DNA of 64,000 nucleotides from contig CAYIYM010000002.1 in the NCBI GenBank assembly GCA_964367685.1, forward strand, positions 1-64,000. The letters run 5' to 3'. A model generated the notes under the pieces. That model did not search any database. It was given only the letters and a program-made list of their open reading frames with translations, and was not told where the DNA came from. The position numbers and the translations under genes were made by a program. This document shows positions 54,143 through 62,552 of this stretch, piece after piece. How positions within the stretch are numbered: position 1 is the stretch's first letter; the number at the start of each line of letters is the position of its first letter. The DNA is from CAUPWF01 sp964367685 (GTDB lineage: Bacteria; Bacillota; Clostridia; Lachnospirales; Lachnospiraceae).

Positions 54143-54616
54143 TTAGTGCTTCTTAAAAAAATATTCTAAGGCTTCAATAATTAAATCATGATCTTCATAA
54201 TCTAATAATCCAGAAACAGCAATACTACCAATTACACGTCCGGTTGTAAGAGTGATTGGAAAACCGCCAGCGATAAAAGCATATTCTTTTGGATCTAATT
54301 GCCATCTATTTGTTCCAGGAGTTTCTTGAAAATCTTCTAACATCGCTTTTACTTGCGCAGTGCTTTTATAAATTGTATTTACTGTATTAGATTTTCTTTT
54401 TAACCATATTTCATGCAATTTATTAGAACCTACATTTGCAAATTGAAAAATAGTATTATCGTTTATAGTAATAGCAACGGAATAACTTAACTGTTCGTTC
54501 TGTGCTTTTTCGGCTAAATATTTTCCGATTTCCCAGGCATCAGAATTCGAGAAACTTTCAAAACGATATTGTAATTCTTGCTCATGAAAAAATTTAATTT
54601 TGTCTTTTGTGTTCAT
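54143..54616 (-). CDS. UPF0303 / heme-degrading-domain family protein
   Basis: A 157-residue protein of the GlcG/HbpS-like fold (Haem_degrading family). The recognised segments are AWEIGKYLAEKAQ near the N-terminus, the KRKSNTV turn, and AFIAGGFPITLTTGRVIGSIAVSGL (about 105-129, split here by function of the loop). Some relatives bind heme; others have no known ligand, and no heme ligand can be named here. GGGGGAT precedes the ATG on the minus strand. Single-gene unit. Confidence 0.85.
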   Translation of the reverse strand: MNTKDKIKFFHEQELQYRFESFSNSDAWEIGKYLAEKAQNEQLSYSVAITINDNTIFQFANVGSNKLHEIWLKRKSNTVNTIYKSTAQVKAMLEDFQETPGTNRWQLDPKEYAFIAGGFPITLTTGRVIGSIAVSGLLDYEDHDLIIEALEYFFKKH

Positions 54617-54881
54617 GTTATAATATCCCCCATATTTTTAGTATAAGTCATTATAACATGTTTAGTGCAAAAGGAAAGTTATTCTACTTAGATAAAAGAG
54701 AAAACAAGGGGAGACAATCTATGAGAGATAAAAGAAAGATAATAATGAAAACGTAATAAAATAATCAGATAATTAAACTAGATTAAAAATGATAATGTGA
54801 TACAATGTGAACATAAATAAAAAACAACTATAATGTGATGCGAGAATAAGAGAAATACTCTCTTATCTAAGGAGGTGTTAG

Positions 54882-55004
54882 ATGATGAAACAAAAACAAT
54901 GTGTATTTGATATAATAGAAACTAAAGTAGAAATACACAATAAATTTATTAAGTGTAATGGTTTGTTTGAATCATTTAATACGGAGAAGCAAAGTGACGA
55001 ATAA
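54882..55004 (+). CDS. Putative 40-residue protein with strong ribosome binding site
   Basis: Two ATG codons in a row (54882 and 54885) follow AAGGAGGTG (54869-54877), a near-perfect ribosome binding site. The frame encodes about 40 residues with two cysteines (QCVFDII, KCNGLFESF) and stops at TAA 55002. A small inverted repeat (ATAAGAG...CTCTTAT, about 54846-54865) lies just upstream. I do not recognise the peptide. The support is the ribosome binding site alone, in an otherwise gene-free region. Confidence 0.45.
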   Translation: MMKQKQCVFDIIETKVEIHNKFIKCNGLFESFNTEKQSDE

Positions 55005-55243
55005 TAAAATAAAGATACAATATAGAGGCTAGACGAAACTTTCATTTACAAACTGTTTTCAGAACTAGAAAAGTATCTAAATTATTTTAATCGTCAATAA
55101 AGTACATTTATTGTATGCAATCTGGCGAACTATAGCCAGTAGAAATATCTTACACTGTCACTTTGATTCATACAACGAAGAGTAACAGTCTATATGTCAA
55201 AAAGCGCTGTAATCAAGCAATAAGAACACAGGTAATAAGCAAT

Positions 55244-55622
55244 AAGTTACAAGAAGTACCAAGTTACAAGAAGTACCAAGTTACAAGAAGTACCAAGTTA
55301 CAAAGAAGTATCAAGTTACAAGAAATACCAAGTTACAAAGAAGTACCAAGTTACAAGAAATACTAAGTTACAAAGAAGTACCAAGTTACAAGAAGTACCA
55401 AGTTATAAGAAGTACCAAGTTACAAGAAGTACCAAGTTATAAGAAATACTAAGTTACAAGANNNNNNNNNNNNNNNNNNNNNNNNNNNNNNNNNNNNNNN
55501 NNNNNNNNNNNNNNNNNNNNNNNNNNNNNNNNNNNNNNNNNNNNNNNNNNNNNNNNNNNNNAAGAAGTACCAAGTTACAAGAAGTACCAAGTTATAAGAA
55601 ATACTAAGTTACAAGAAATATC
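55244..55622 (+). repeat. 17-bp minisatellite array, interrupted by the second assembly gap
   Basis: Direct tandem repeats of a 17-base unit (consensus AAGTTACAAGAAGTACC), with occasional 18-base units (AAGTTACAAAGAAGTACC) and single-base variants (TATAAG, AAATACT, AAATATC). Units run 55244-55461 (12 full and one partial), then N, then about three and a half more. As 17 is not a multiple of 3, it does not encode a repeated peptide, and there are no spacers as in CRISPR. True copy number is uncertain because the array is longer than the 55-base overlap at the gap. Confidence 0.93.
55407..55616. other. Second assembly gap with duplicated 55-base flanks
   Basis: Bases 55462-55561 are N. The 55 bases at 55407-55461 equal those at 55562-55616 exactly, the same overlap length as at the glnS gap. 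Here the repeat itself could have stopped the assembler, so collapsing the gap may under-count the units. Confidence 0.9.
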
Positions 55623-55957
55623 AACTTATTTGATGTAATATGAAACAAGGTAGTAAACAGTATTAAGTAGTTGTTTTTATTACAAAGTACCATATTTTTA
55701 AATGTTAGTAGTAAGCGGAAGATGTGCTAATAACAATGTAATTTCACTGGTCATAAATTTGTAAAGTTATTGAATACAAGTACAACCCCTCATATAAGCC
55801 AGTGACATCTTAAGCGGAAATATCAGTAGTTAAAAGTATTAAATTTAAATTAGTAATAATTAGATTTACAGTGTTGTTTTATTAATTGTCGTTGTATACT
55901 AAGTAATAAGCAAGAAAAAGAGTGACAATAAAGTGTATTCAAATTTGCATAAGTTAA
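55623..55957. other. AT-rich non-coding interval
   Basis: No frame with a ribosome binding site and no recognisable RNA. It ends at the hairpin at 55958-55999, which suggests that a transcript, possibly a non-coding one through the minisatellite, stops there. Confidence 0.4.
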
Positions 55958-55999
55958 AAAAAACTGCCACACTAGTTTAGTATAGTGTGGTGGTTTTTT
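55958..55999. terminator. Orphan strong terminator
   Basis: AAAAAACTGCCACACTA / TAGTGTGGTGGTTTTTT stem (two G-T pairs) with T run on plus and A run on the left. No annotated gene ends nearby. Confidence 0.85.
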
Positions 56000-56105
56000 G
56001 TTGTGTAATAGATAAAAATAATAATGGCATAGAAAACTACAATGAAATTGGAGATGATATATGTGGTATATTAAATGTAGCAAAAAAAAATGAGGTAAGA
56101 ATATT

Positions 56106-56579
56106 ATGAATTATAAAAAAGAAATTAGTATTTCTAAAGTGAGAAAAGATGCAGAAGAGTTGTACGGATCCTATTATTGTTCAGAAGCAGTTGTAAGTTC
56201 CATTAGAACAAATTTTGAACTTGATGTACCAGAAGATGTAATTGCAATGGCATCTGGATTTCCCGTTGGTATAGGCGGTTCGATGTGTGTCTGTGGTGCG
56301 GTTACAGGAGGATTGTTAGTATTAGGGTTATTTTTCGGAAGGACAGTGCCAGGTGATCCTAAAATAGGGAAGGTAATGGAATTATCGAAAGAACTTCATG
56401 ATTGGTTTAAAGTAGCTAATGGAAAAAATACACTTTGCTGTAGAATTTTGACAAAGGGATTTGAAATGGGACAATCAGATCATATTGCACAATGCACCTT
56501 GTTCACAGGATTAGTTGCTGAAAAAGTGGCAGAAATGTTAGTACGAGAATTGGGATTGACAAATATTGATGAGAAGTAA
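56106..56579 (+). CDS. C_GCAxxG_C_C family protein
   Basis: A 157-residue cysteine-rich protein. The family cysteines are visible in order: YYCSEAV (about 22), SMCVCGAVTGG (about 60-70), LCCRIL (about 103-104) and QCTLFTG (about 123). Members are small putative redox or metal-linked proteins found in anaerobes, often as accessories to oxidoreductases; the role is unknown. GAGGT precedes the ATG. It is followed by its own terminator. Confidence 0.88.
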   Translation: MNYKKEISISKVRKDAEELYGSYYCSEAVVSSIRTNFELDVPEDVIAMASGFPVGIGGSMCVCGAVTGGLLVLGLFFGRTVPGDPKIGKVMELSKELHDWFKVANGKNTLCCRILTKGFEMGQSDHIAQCTLFTGLVAEKVAEMLVRELGLTNIDEK

Positions 56580-56632
56580 AATAGAAGATACTTCGTTGAA
56601 TAAAATAGAAAATTAGATAGTGTGATTTAGAG

Positions 56633-56665
56633 GAGTATGGTTGATTTTTTTGCTATACTCTTTTT
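56633..56665 (+). terminator. Terminator of the C_GCAxxG_C_C gene
   Basis: GAGTATGG / CTATACTC stem of 8 bp (one G-T pair), loop of 12 bases, then TTTTT. Confidence 0.75.
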
Positions 56666-56749
56666 GATTATCTTGATTTTATTAAATTCAATAGATATAC
56701 TTGTATTACTAATAGAAATTGTAAAATTCAATAGAAGTAAGAATTTTTA

Positions 56750-57625
56750 ATGGGAGAACAAGTAAATATGAAAAATAGTGGTTATCTAATTGAACGGTAT
56801 AGTAATATGGGTACGGCATATACCTGTGCAAGATTGCGTGAGGAAGCAGAGAAGAAGGGCATTAAATTAGATATAATTGGTGTTCAAGATATAAGTGTTC
56901 ACGAGGATGGAATCTATCATCGTGGAAGTAAGCTCTTACAACGAAAATTTATGATAAATAGATATAAATGGGGAAAAATCAAACATGAATTAGCATTGTT
57001 AGGGGAAAAATCATATAATAATCAACAGAAATTTGAGCAGTTTATCAATAAATACGAACAAGTAAAAAATTTGCATTCGAATGAATGGAATATGCCGAAA
57101 TATTGCCTTGCATTTGCAACTCAATCTTGTGAAGAAATTCAAAAAAGAATTGGAATTCCATTTGTTGCAAAGGGACTAGAAAGTGCTCAAGGGAATGAAG
57201 TTTTCTTGATTCAAGAGCAAAAGGATATGGATCAACTCATCCTTGACTATGGTATGGAGAAGGAATGGTTATTTCAAGAGTTTATTCATAGTAGTTATGG
57301 ATCAGACATTCGTATTTATAGTATAAAGGGAGAAGTAATTGGATGTATGACTAGAACTGCAATCAGTGGATTTAAGGCAAATGTTGCTTTAGGAGCGGAG
57401 GTAAAATCCTATCAAGTTACAGAACAAATAAAAAAAATAGCAAAAGATATTTATGAACAGACAAGTTTAGATTTTCTTGGAATTGATTTACTGTTTGGTG
57501 AAGATAAACCCTTTTTTTGCGAAATAAATGTTATGCCAGGAATTGAAGGGATGGAACGTGCAACAGGAGTAAATATTGCAGAAAAAATAATAAGCACAAT
57601 CTTAGGAGATTTAATAAATGAATAG
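56750..57625 (+). CDS. RimK-like ATP-grasp ligase
   Basis: A 291-residue member of the RimK-type ATP-grasp family, which joins a carboxylate to an amine using ATP through an acyl-phosphate. ATP-binding segments are FVAKGLESAQGNEVFL and EWLFQEFI; the metal-binding end is DFLGIDLLFGEDKPFFCEINVMPG with the E-x-N pair. The N-terminal Rossmann-like part (about 1-95) fits the substrate domain. The start is uncertain: ATG 56750 has little upstream signal, and ATG 56768 follows GGGAG. It overlaps the next gene by 8 bases, so the two likely act together in adding amino acids to a small molecule. The substrate is not readable. Confidence 0.85.
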   Translation: MGEQVNMKNSGYLIERYSNMGTAYTCARLREEAEKKGIKLDIIGVQDISVHEDGIYHRGSKLLQRKFMINRYKWGKIKHELALLGEKSYNNQQKFEQFINKYEQVKNLHSNEWNMPKYCLAFATQSCEEIQKRIGIPFVAKGLESAQGNEVFLIQEQKDMDQLILDYGMEKEWLFQEFIHSSYGSDIRIYSIKGEVIGCMTRTAISGFKANVALGAEVKSYQVTEQIKKIAKDIYEQTSLDFLGIDLLFGEDKPFFCEINVMPGIEGMERATGVNIAEKIISTILGDLINE

Positions 57626-58949
57626 AAAAGAAGCAGAGGATTACATTTATCAATCGTATATGAAAGCCGCTCCATATCATAAATATAGCCAAGAAGATAA
57701 AGAAAAAAGACTTCCATCTCTATCAAAAGATATTATTAAGTCGCTATCAACTGTTCCTTGTGCGGTAGTGACAGGAAGCAAAGGAAAAGGATCTGTTTCG
57801 TATATGATATCTCAAATATTACAATCTAATATCAAAATAGGATTAATGACTAGCCCTCATATTACATCATTTAATGAGAGATTTCGAGTAAATGGAGAGA
57901 TAATAGATGATCAGTCATTTGTGGAAGCAGTGCAGAGTGTTAGAGGTGACTTTGATCAAATAGAAGCACAACTACCACTTGAGAAATACATCAGTCCAAT
58001 GGGAATACAAACAGCTATGGCATTGTCGTATTTTAATGAAAAACATACACAAGTAAATGTTCTAGAGTGTGGAAAAGGAGTAAAGTATGATGATGTAAAT
58101 AATGCAACTCATGAATATGCTGTAATCAATACTATCTTTCTTGAGCATACGAGAGAATTGGGAGAAACCTTAGAATTAATAGCAGAAGATAAGGCGTCAA
58201 TTATTACTGGAGAACAAGAATGCATCTATGTTGGCGTTCAAGAAGAAGCAGTCCTTAAGATAATCGAAGGAACTGCAAACAGTTATAATATTCCGATGAA
58301 AATCTATGGCAGGGATTATAGAGTTGAAGAGTTACAATATAGAGATGGGGAAATGATATTTGATATTATCATAAATAAAAAGAGGATAGATGATGTGAGG
58401 ATTCCACTTCTAGGTGATCATCAGGCACGAAATTGCGCACTGGCATTTCAAGTATCTCTAGATATTATGGAAAAATTAATGCTAACCCCCAATATCCAAG
58501 TAATAAAGCAGAACTTGCGAAATCTAAGCTGGCAAGGGCGGATGCAAGTATTATCAAAACAACCTTTTGTTATGGTGGACGCATGTATTCATCGTGAAAG
58601 TTGCGAGCAAGTAAAGCAACTTATGATTCAGTTAAATATTGAGCGGTATACCGTAATCATTGGAATTCCAGATGATAAAGACTACTTAGGTGTTGCTAAA
58701 GAAATGGAAAAAGCTTCAGATAATATTATCATGACTGTTTCATCAAACTCGCACTACCGTTTTACAGATGAACAGAGGATAGAATTAGAGAAGAATAAGA
58801 TAAAGGCTAGGTATACAGAAAATGTGAAGGTAGCAATAGAAAGAGCATATAATATCGGTGACTCCATTGTAGTATTAGGTACAACATCTATTGTTTCTGA
58901 TGTAATGGCATTGTTCTGCCATGGAATGAAAAATCAGAACAGCACTTGA
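57618..58949 (+). CDS. Mur-ligase/FolC-like amino-acid ligase
   Basis: A 443-residue ATP-dependent ligase most like folylpolyglutamate synthase. The P-loop is VTGSKGKGS (about 51-59), followed by TSPHITSFNERFRVNGEII. The central motif ECGKGVKYDDVNNA replaces the FolC form EVGLGGRLDATN, and the metal/carbamate region TIFLEHTRELGETLELIAEDKASII is conserved. The C-terminal domain (about 300-440) has IGIPDDKDYLGVA. The changed ECGKGVKYD segment suggests a substrate other than dihydropteroate or folate. Translationally coupled to the ATP-grasp gene. Its stop overlaps the -35 box of the next promoter. Confidence 0.85.
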   Translation: MNRKEAEDYIYQSYMKAAPYHKYSQEDKEKRLPSLSKDIIKSLSTVPCAVVTGSKGKGSVSYMISQILQSNIKIGLMTSPHITSFNERFRVNGEIIDDQSFVEAVQSVRGDFDQIEAQLPLEKYISPMGIQTAMALSYFNEKHTQVNVLECGKGVKYDDVNNATHEYAVINTIFLEHTRELGETLELIAEDKASIITGEQECIYVGVQEEAVLKIIEGTANSYNIPMKIYGRDYRVEELQYRDGEMIFDIIINKKRIDDVRIPLLGDHQARNCALAFQVSLDIMEKLMLTPNIQVIKQNLRNLSWQGRMQVLSKQPFVMVDACIHRESCEQVKQLMIQLNIERYTVIIGIPDDKDYLGVAKEMEKASDNIIMTVSSNSHYRFTDEQRIELEKNKIKARYTENVKVAIERAYNIGDSIVVLGTTSIVSDVMALFCHGMKNQNST

Positions 58950-58995
58950 CAAACATACTGATAGTATGATATTTTGTTTACATACTATTGGTATG
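58946..58995 (+). promoter_or_regulatory. Promoter with two palindromic operators for the TetR regulator
   Basis: TTGACA (58946-58951) and TATTTT (58970-58975, 18-base spacing). Two related 15-base palindromes surround the start region: CATACT-GAT-AGTATG (58954-58968) lies between the -35 and -10 boxes, and CATACT-ATT-GGTATG (58981-58995) lies just after the -10. Their centres are 27 bases apart. Binding of a TetR dimer at either would block transcription, so the tetR-ABC-MFS operon is probably autorepressed. Confidence 0.85.
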
Positions 58996-59006
58996 GAGGT
59001 AGAATA

Positions 59007-59636
59007 ATGGCAAGAAATAAATATCCAGAGCAAACGGTTGAGAAAATACTTGAAGTATCTACAAGGCTTTTTCTCGAAAAAGGGTATGACAATACAAGTT
59101 TACAAGATATTATAAATGAACTTGAAGGACTAACTAAAGGAGCGATTTATCATCATTTTAAGTCAAAGGAAGAGATTTTTGACGCTGCTGCAACAAAACT
59201 CAGTGAAGCAAATGCACAGTATTTTACTCAGATGAAAAAGAATATCACTCTCACAGGTGCTGAAAAACTTAGGCAGGTTTTAATTCAAAACGTATTTAGC
59301 GAAGCATCGGGCACACTGCTTAATATCGTACCTAACCTTTTGGATAATCCCAAATTTTTAGCCACACAACTTAAATGCACGATGAATGAAGTTGTCCCAC
59401 ACTATATATTTCCTATCATAGAACAAGGTGTAAACGACGGTTCAATTCTGTCCGACAAACCCTACGAGCTCGCAGAGCTTATTTCTTTACTCATCAATAC
59501 TTGGCTGAATCCAGTTATATTTGGAACTGATAAAAATAGAACGGCGAATAAATGTAAGATGATTAACGAACTTACCTCGCAGTACAATCTAGTATTATTT
59601 GAAGATGAGTTTATAGAAAAATTTAAAGATCTGTAA
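59007..59636 (+). CDS. TetR-family repressor of the efflux cassette
   Basis: A 209-residue regulator. The DNA-binding helix-turn-helix occupies about 10-55 (VEKILEVSTRLFLEKGYDNTS...GAIYHHFKSKEEIF), and the C-terminal half is the all-helical ligand domain. The start at 59007 follows GGAGG; the earlier in-frame start at 58974 overlaps the operator. It probably binds the two palindromes at 58954-58995 and is released by a toxic ligand. A terminator-like hairpin follows, then the ABC and MFS genes. Confidence 0.92.
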   Translation: MARNKYPEQTVEKILEVSTRLFLEKGYDNTSLQDIINELEGLTKGAIYHHFKSKEEIFDAAATKLSEANAQYFTQMKKNITLTGAEKLRQVLIQNVFSEASGTLLNIVPNLLDNPKFLATQLKCTMNEVVPHYIFPIIEQGVNDGSILSDKPYELAELISLLINTWLNPVIFGTDKNRTANKCKMINELTSQYNLVLFEDEFIEKFKDL

Positions 59637-59642
59637 AAATAA

Positions 59643-59670
59643 CTGCTCATAATGTGAGCAGATTATTTTT
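59643..59670 (+). terminator. Hairpin after tetR
   Basis: CTGCTCA / TGAGCAG stem with loop TAATG and ATTATTTTT. It may partly separate tetR from the ABC genes. Downstream lies CATAC-N9-GTATG (59680-59698), related to the operator half-sites but with different spacing. Confidence 0.65.
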
Positions 59671-59720
59671 AAGATAATACATACCAACTGAATGTATGAA
59701 AAATGAAAGGAGCTAATTTT

Positions 59721-60428
59721 ATGGAAACAATTATGAAAACTCAAGAATTATGCAAAAGTTATGACACTACACCGATACTAAACCACATCAATTTTGAAGT
59801 TGAAAAAGGTGAACTTATAGGGCTTCTTGGCAACAATGGTGCAGGAAAAACGACACTTCTCAAACTCTTATGTGGACTACTTAAATCAACGGAGGGAAAA
59901 GCAGAGATTTTCGGATTTTCTCCGTGGGATGAACGTGATAAAGTACTTAAACGACTTGGAGTTATGATTGAAACACCTGTTTTCTATGAACATTTAACGG
60001 CTTATGAAAATCTTGAAATCCATTTAGAATATCTGAATGTAAAGACTGATATTAACAAAATACTAAAATCTGTTGGACTTACAAATATTAGGAATAAGCC
60101 TGTTTCAAAATTTTCAATGGGTATGAAACAAAGACTTGGTATAGCAAGGGCAATTAGCCACAGTCCCGAGATACTACTGCTTGACGAGCCAATAAACGGG
60201 CTTGACCCTGTTGCAATCAAAGATATACGAGACCTATTTCTCACACTAAAAGAAAAAGGCACAACTATCATTCTATCAAGCCACATGTTAAGTGAGATAC
60301 TGCAAACGGCTGAAAGTATTGTCATGATTTCAAATGGAAGCTTAGAAAATCTTGGCAAAATAGAAGATTTACAAAACAACTATGGCAATAATACTGAAAA
60401 TTATTTGATAGAAAGAATGAGGGGATAA
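59721..60428 (+). CDS. ABC transporter ATP-binding protein (bacitracin/lantibiotic-export type)
   Basis: A 235-residue ATPase with Walker A GNNGAGKTT, signature FSMGMKQRLG, Walker B ILLLDEPINGLDP and switch histidine SSHML. It most resembles BcrA-type subunits that work with one ABC-2 permease. The ATG at 59721 is chosen because AAAGGAG precedes it. The permease starts 3 bases after its stop. Expected to move a peptide, antibiotic or lipid-like compound out of the cell, under TetR control. Confidence 0.93.
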   Translation: METIMKTQELCKSYDTTPILNHINFEVEKGELIGLLGNNGAGKTTLLKLLCGLLKSTEGKAEIFGFSPWDERDKVLKRLGVMIETPVFYEHLTAYENLEIHLEYLNVKTDINKILKSVGLTNIRNKPVSKFSMGMKQRLGIARAISHSPEILLLDEPINGLDPVAIKDIRDLFLTLKEKGTTIILSSHMLSEILQTAESIVMISNGSLENLGKIEDLQNNYGNNTENYLIERMRG

Positions 60429-60431
60429 ACT

Positions 60432-61136
60432 ATGAAATTGATTAAACTCGAACTTAGAAAAAATAATCTAAAACCATATTTGCTTAGTGTTATAGGGATA
60501 TTCATTGCTATAGTTGCCATGGGGCTGCTTTTTTGTGCTGTTCCTGTTTTAGAACCTAATGATCCATCTGCGCAGGAGTTTTCAAATCCTAATATGATTA
60601 TCACAATGGCTTCCATTATGTCGATGAGTGCATTTGCTATTTTATCATCAGTGATGAACTCAAAATTTGTTGTAGAAGAATACACAGGGCGAAAAAATGT
60701 ACTACTCTTTACCTATCCACAAAAAAGAAGTAGCATACTTTTGGCAAAATTTGTACTTGTATTTGCATTTTCTTTCGTGATGATGTTCGCTGCTAATATG
60801 ACTGCCTGCATAAGTGTTGGAGTTATCGGTAATGCAATAGGTCTTATAGCAAAACCTTTCACAGATATTGGCTTAATGTTTAAACTATCGTTTATTTTTG
60901 GATTTGTATCAAATTTTATCGGCCTTATTTCTCTTAGAATAGGATTTTACAAAAAATCTATTATAGTACCAATAGTCACAGCAACAATACTTGTTTCACC
61001 TTTTGGAAATTCTGTAATGCTTTTAGGTACTGACACCGATATAGTCTTTATTATTGCGGCGGGAGTATTACTTATTGTATCTACATTTTTATTTGGTGGA
61101 CTTCTTAAAAAAGTGAATAGAATGGAGTGCTTATGA
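60432..61136 (+). CDS. ABC-2 type permease
   Basis: A 234-residue membrane protein with six predicted helices (about 12-36, 52-74, 95-125, 148-170, 174-194, 202-224). It is the membrane partner of the ATPase just upstream. The first residues MKLIKLELRKNN are the amphipathic segment common in this class. It overlaps the MFS gene by ATGA. Substrate unknown. Confidence 0.9.
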   Translation: MKLIKLELRKNNLKPYLLSVIGIFIAIVAMGLLFCAVPVLEPNDPSAQEFSNPNMIITMASIMSMSAFAILSSVMNSKFVVEEYTGRKNVLLFTYPQKRSSILLAKFVLVFAFSFVMMFAANMTACISVGVIGNAIGLIAKPFTDIGLMFKLSFIFGFVSNFIGLISLRIGFYKKSIIVPIVTATILVSPFGNSVMLLGTDTDIVFIIAAGVLLIVSTFLFGGLLKKVNRMECL

Positions 61137-62368
61137 TAAAACAAACAAAATTATGGAAAAAAGACTTCACTTTAATGGTAATTGGGCAGATTATATCACT
61201 CTTTGGAAATGGTATACTTCGTTTCGCACTACCACTTTATTTACTGAACATAACAGGATCATCATCACTTTTTGGGTTAGTAAGTGCGGTATCTTTTCTA
61301 CCCTTAGTTATGCTTATGCCTATAGGCGGTATCATTGCCGATAGGACGAACAAACGAAATATTATGGTGATACTTGATTTTCTAACAGGTTTTTTAATGT
61401 TATTTTTCTACCTAACAAAGGATAGTATTTCACTCATACCGCTGCTCATTGCTACACTTATGGTCTTGTACAGCATAGGCGGTCTATATCAGCCAACAGT
61501 GCAGGCAAGTGTGCCAATACTTCTTGATGAAAAGATACTCACAAAGGGGAATGGCATTGTCAATAGCATAGGAGCATTGGCAAACTTGGTAGCCCCTGTT
61601 ATAGGGGGAATGCTACTTGGTAGATTTGGAATCACACCGATTATTTTAGTTTCTATTGTTTGCTTTTTTATCTCTGCAATTTTAGAAATATTCATTACAA
61701 TTCCATATACAAAAGCAAAATCATCGTCACAGGTATTGACTATGGCAAAAGAGGACTTTGGACTTTCTATAAAATTTATATTCAAAGAAAACTACGAACT
61801 GCGCAAATTGATGTTAGTCATCTGTATACTAAATGCTTTTATAACTGCTTTAATTATTATTTCACTCCCTGTATTCATCACGGAAAGACTTTTCCTTAGT
61901 GAAGAAATGTACGGTTATTCTCAGGCGATACTTGCTTTGGGAGGACTATTTGGTGGAATAATGGCAGGTGTGTTTGGAGAAAAACTTCATATAAAGAGTC
62001 TTTTTAAATGCATTGTATTTGTGGCTTTAAGTCTTATTCCTATGTCAGCATCAATGGCTCTTACTAATAAGGCAATGTTATCGTATATTTTGATTTTAAT
62101 AACTGTCTTTGGGGCTATGTGTGCATCTTCAATATGTTCTGTTATGATTATTACTTATATTCAAAGTAGGACAGCAGAAGATATGGTAGGAAAAGCTATG
62201 GCATTTGTAATGACAGTGGGGTTGTTGGCATCTCCTCTAGGGCAAGCAATTTATGGAACCCTCTTTGAGTATCTAATCGGATATGAGAGTTTTATTGTCT
62301 TGGGAGCGGTTATAATATCTTTGCTTACGGGTATCTACGCAAAGAAAATTTTCAAGGAGAGATTGTAA
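61133..62368 (+). CDS. MFS efflux transporter (DHA3/macrolide-efflux type)
   Basis: A 411-residue proton-driven exporter with about twelve helices. The first loop motif GGIIADRTNKRNIM (about 63-76) and the start WKKDFTLMVIGQIISLFGNG are typical of the MefA/EntS branch. The ATG at 61133 sits in an ATGA overlap with the permease and follows GGAG; the GTG at 61127 overlaps that site. It completes a tetR-ABC-permease-MFS export cassette. The drug or metabolite is not readable. Confidence 0.92.
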   Translation: MIKQTKLWKKDFTLMVIGQIISLFGNGILRFALPLYLLNITGSSSLFGLVSAVSFLPLVMLMPIGGIIADRTNKRNIMVILDFLTGFLMLFFYLTKDSISLIPLLIATLMVLYSIGGLYQPTVQASVPILLDEKILTKGNGIVNSIGALANLVAPVIGGMLLGRFGITPIILVSIVCFFISAILEIFITIPYTKAKSSSQVLTMAKEDFGLSIKFIFKENYELRKLMLVICILNAFITALIIISLPVFITERLFLSEEMYGYSQAILALGGLFGGIMAGVFGEKLHIKSLFKCIVFVALSLIPMSASMALTNKAMLSYILILITVFGAMCASSICSVMIITYIQSRTAEDMVGKAMAFVMTVGLLASPLGQAIYGTLFEYLIGYESFIVLGAVIISLLTGIYAKKIFKERL

Positions 62369-62382
62369 TGGTAAGTAAATAG

Positions 62383-62505
62383 ATAACTACATTTATCGAA
62401 CATTTTGGTATGAAAGCAGAACGGAAACGTATTGATCAACTGGATTACATGGTTCTTTACTTAGTTGCAAATTTACGTCTTGACATCTGTACATTTCTGT
62501 ATTAG
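62383..62505 (+). pseudogene. Possible gene remnant between the two transporter cassettes
   Basis: A frame of 40 codons (ITTFIEHFGMKAERKRI..., LDYMVLYLVANLRLD...) is open to TAG at 62503, but has no start codon with a ribosome binding site. The frame just before it closes at TAG 62380. Its composition looks protein-like, and the end overlaps the gntR promoter. I do not recognise the parent protein. Confidence 0.3.
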
Positions 62506-62545
62506 AGTGTACTTATACATACATAACACTATAGTACAAAGGAGG
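62480..62545 (+). promoter_or_regulatory. Promoter and possible operator of the gntR-ABC operon
   Basis: TTGACA (62480-62485), 17 bases, TAGAGT (62503-62508). An inverted repeat TAGAGTGT (62503) ... ACACTATA (about 62526) overlaps the -10 and start region, a position where a YtrA-type GntR repressor could bind. Confidence 0.55.
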
Positions 62546-62552
62546 TAAAGAA

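Noticed and set aside
55163..55366. 67-codon ORF running into the minisatellite
   Set aside because: The 17/18-base unit changes frame at each repeat, and there is no ribosome binding site; not a repeat protein.
55244..55622. CRISPR array
   Set aside because: Units are contiguous without spacers, 17 bases is too short, and no cas gene is near.
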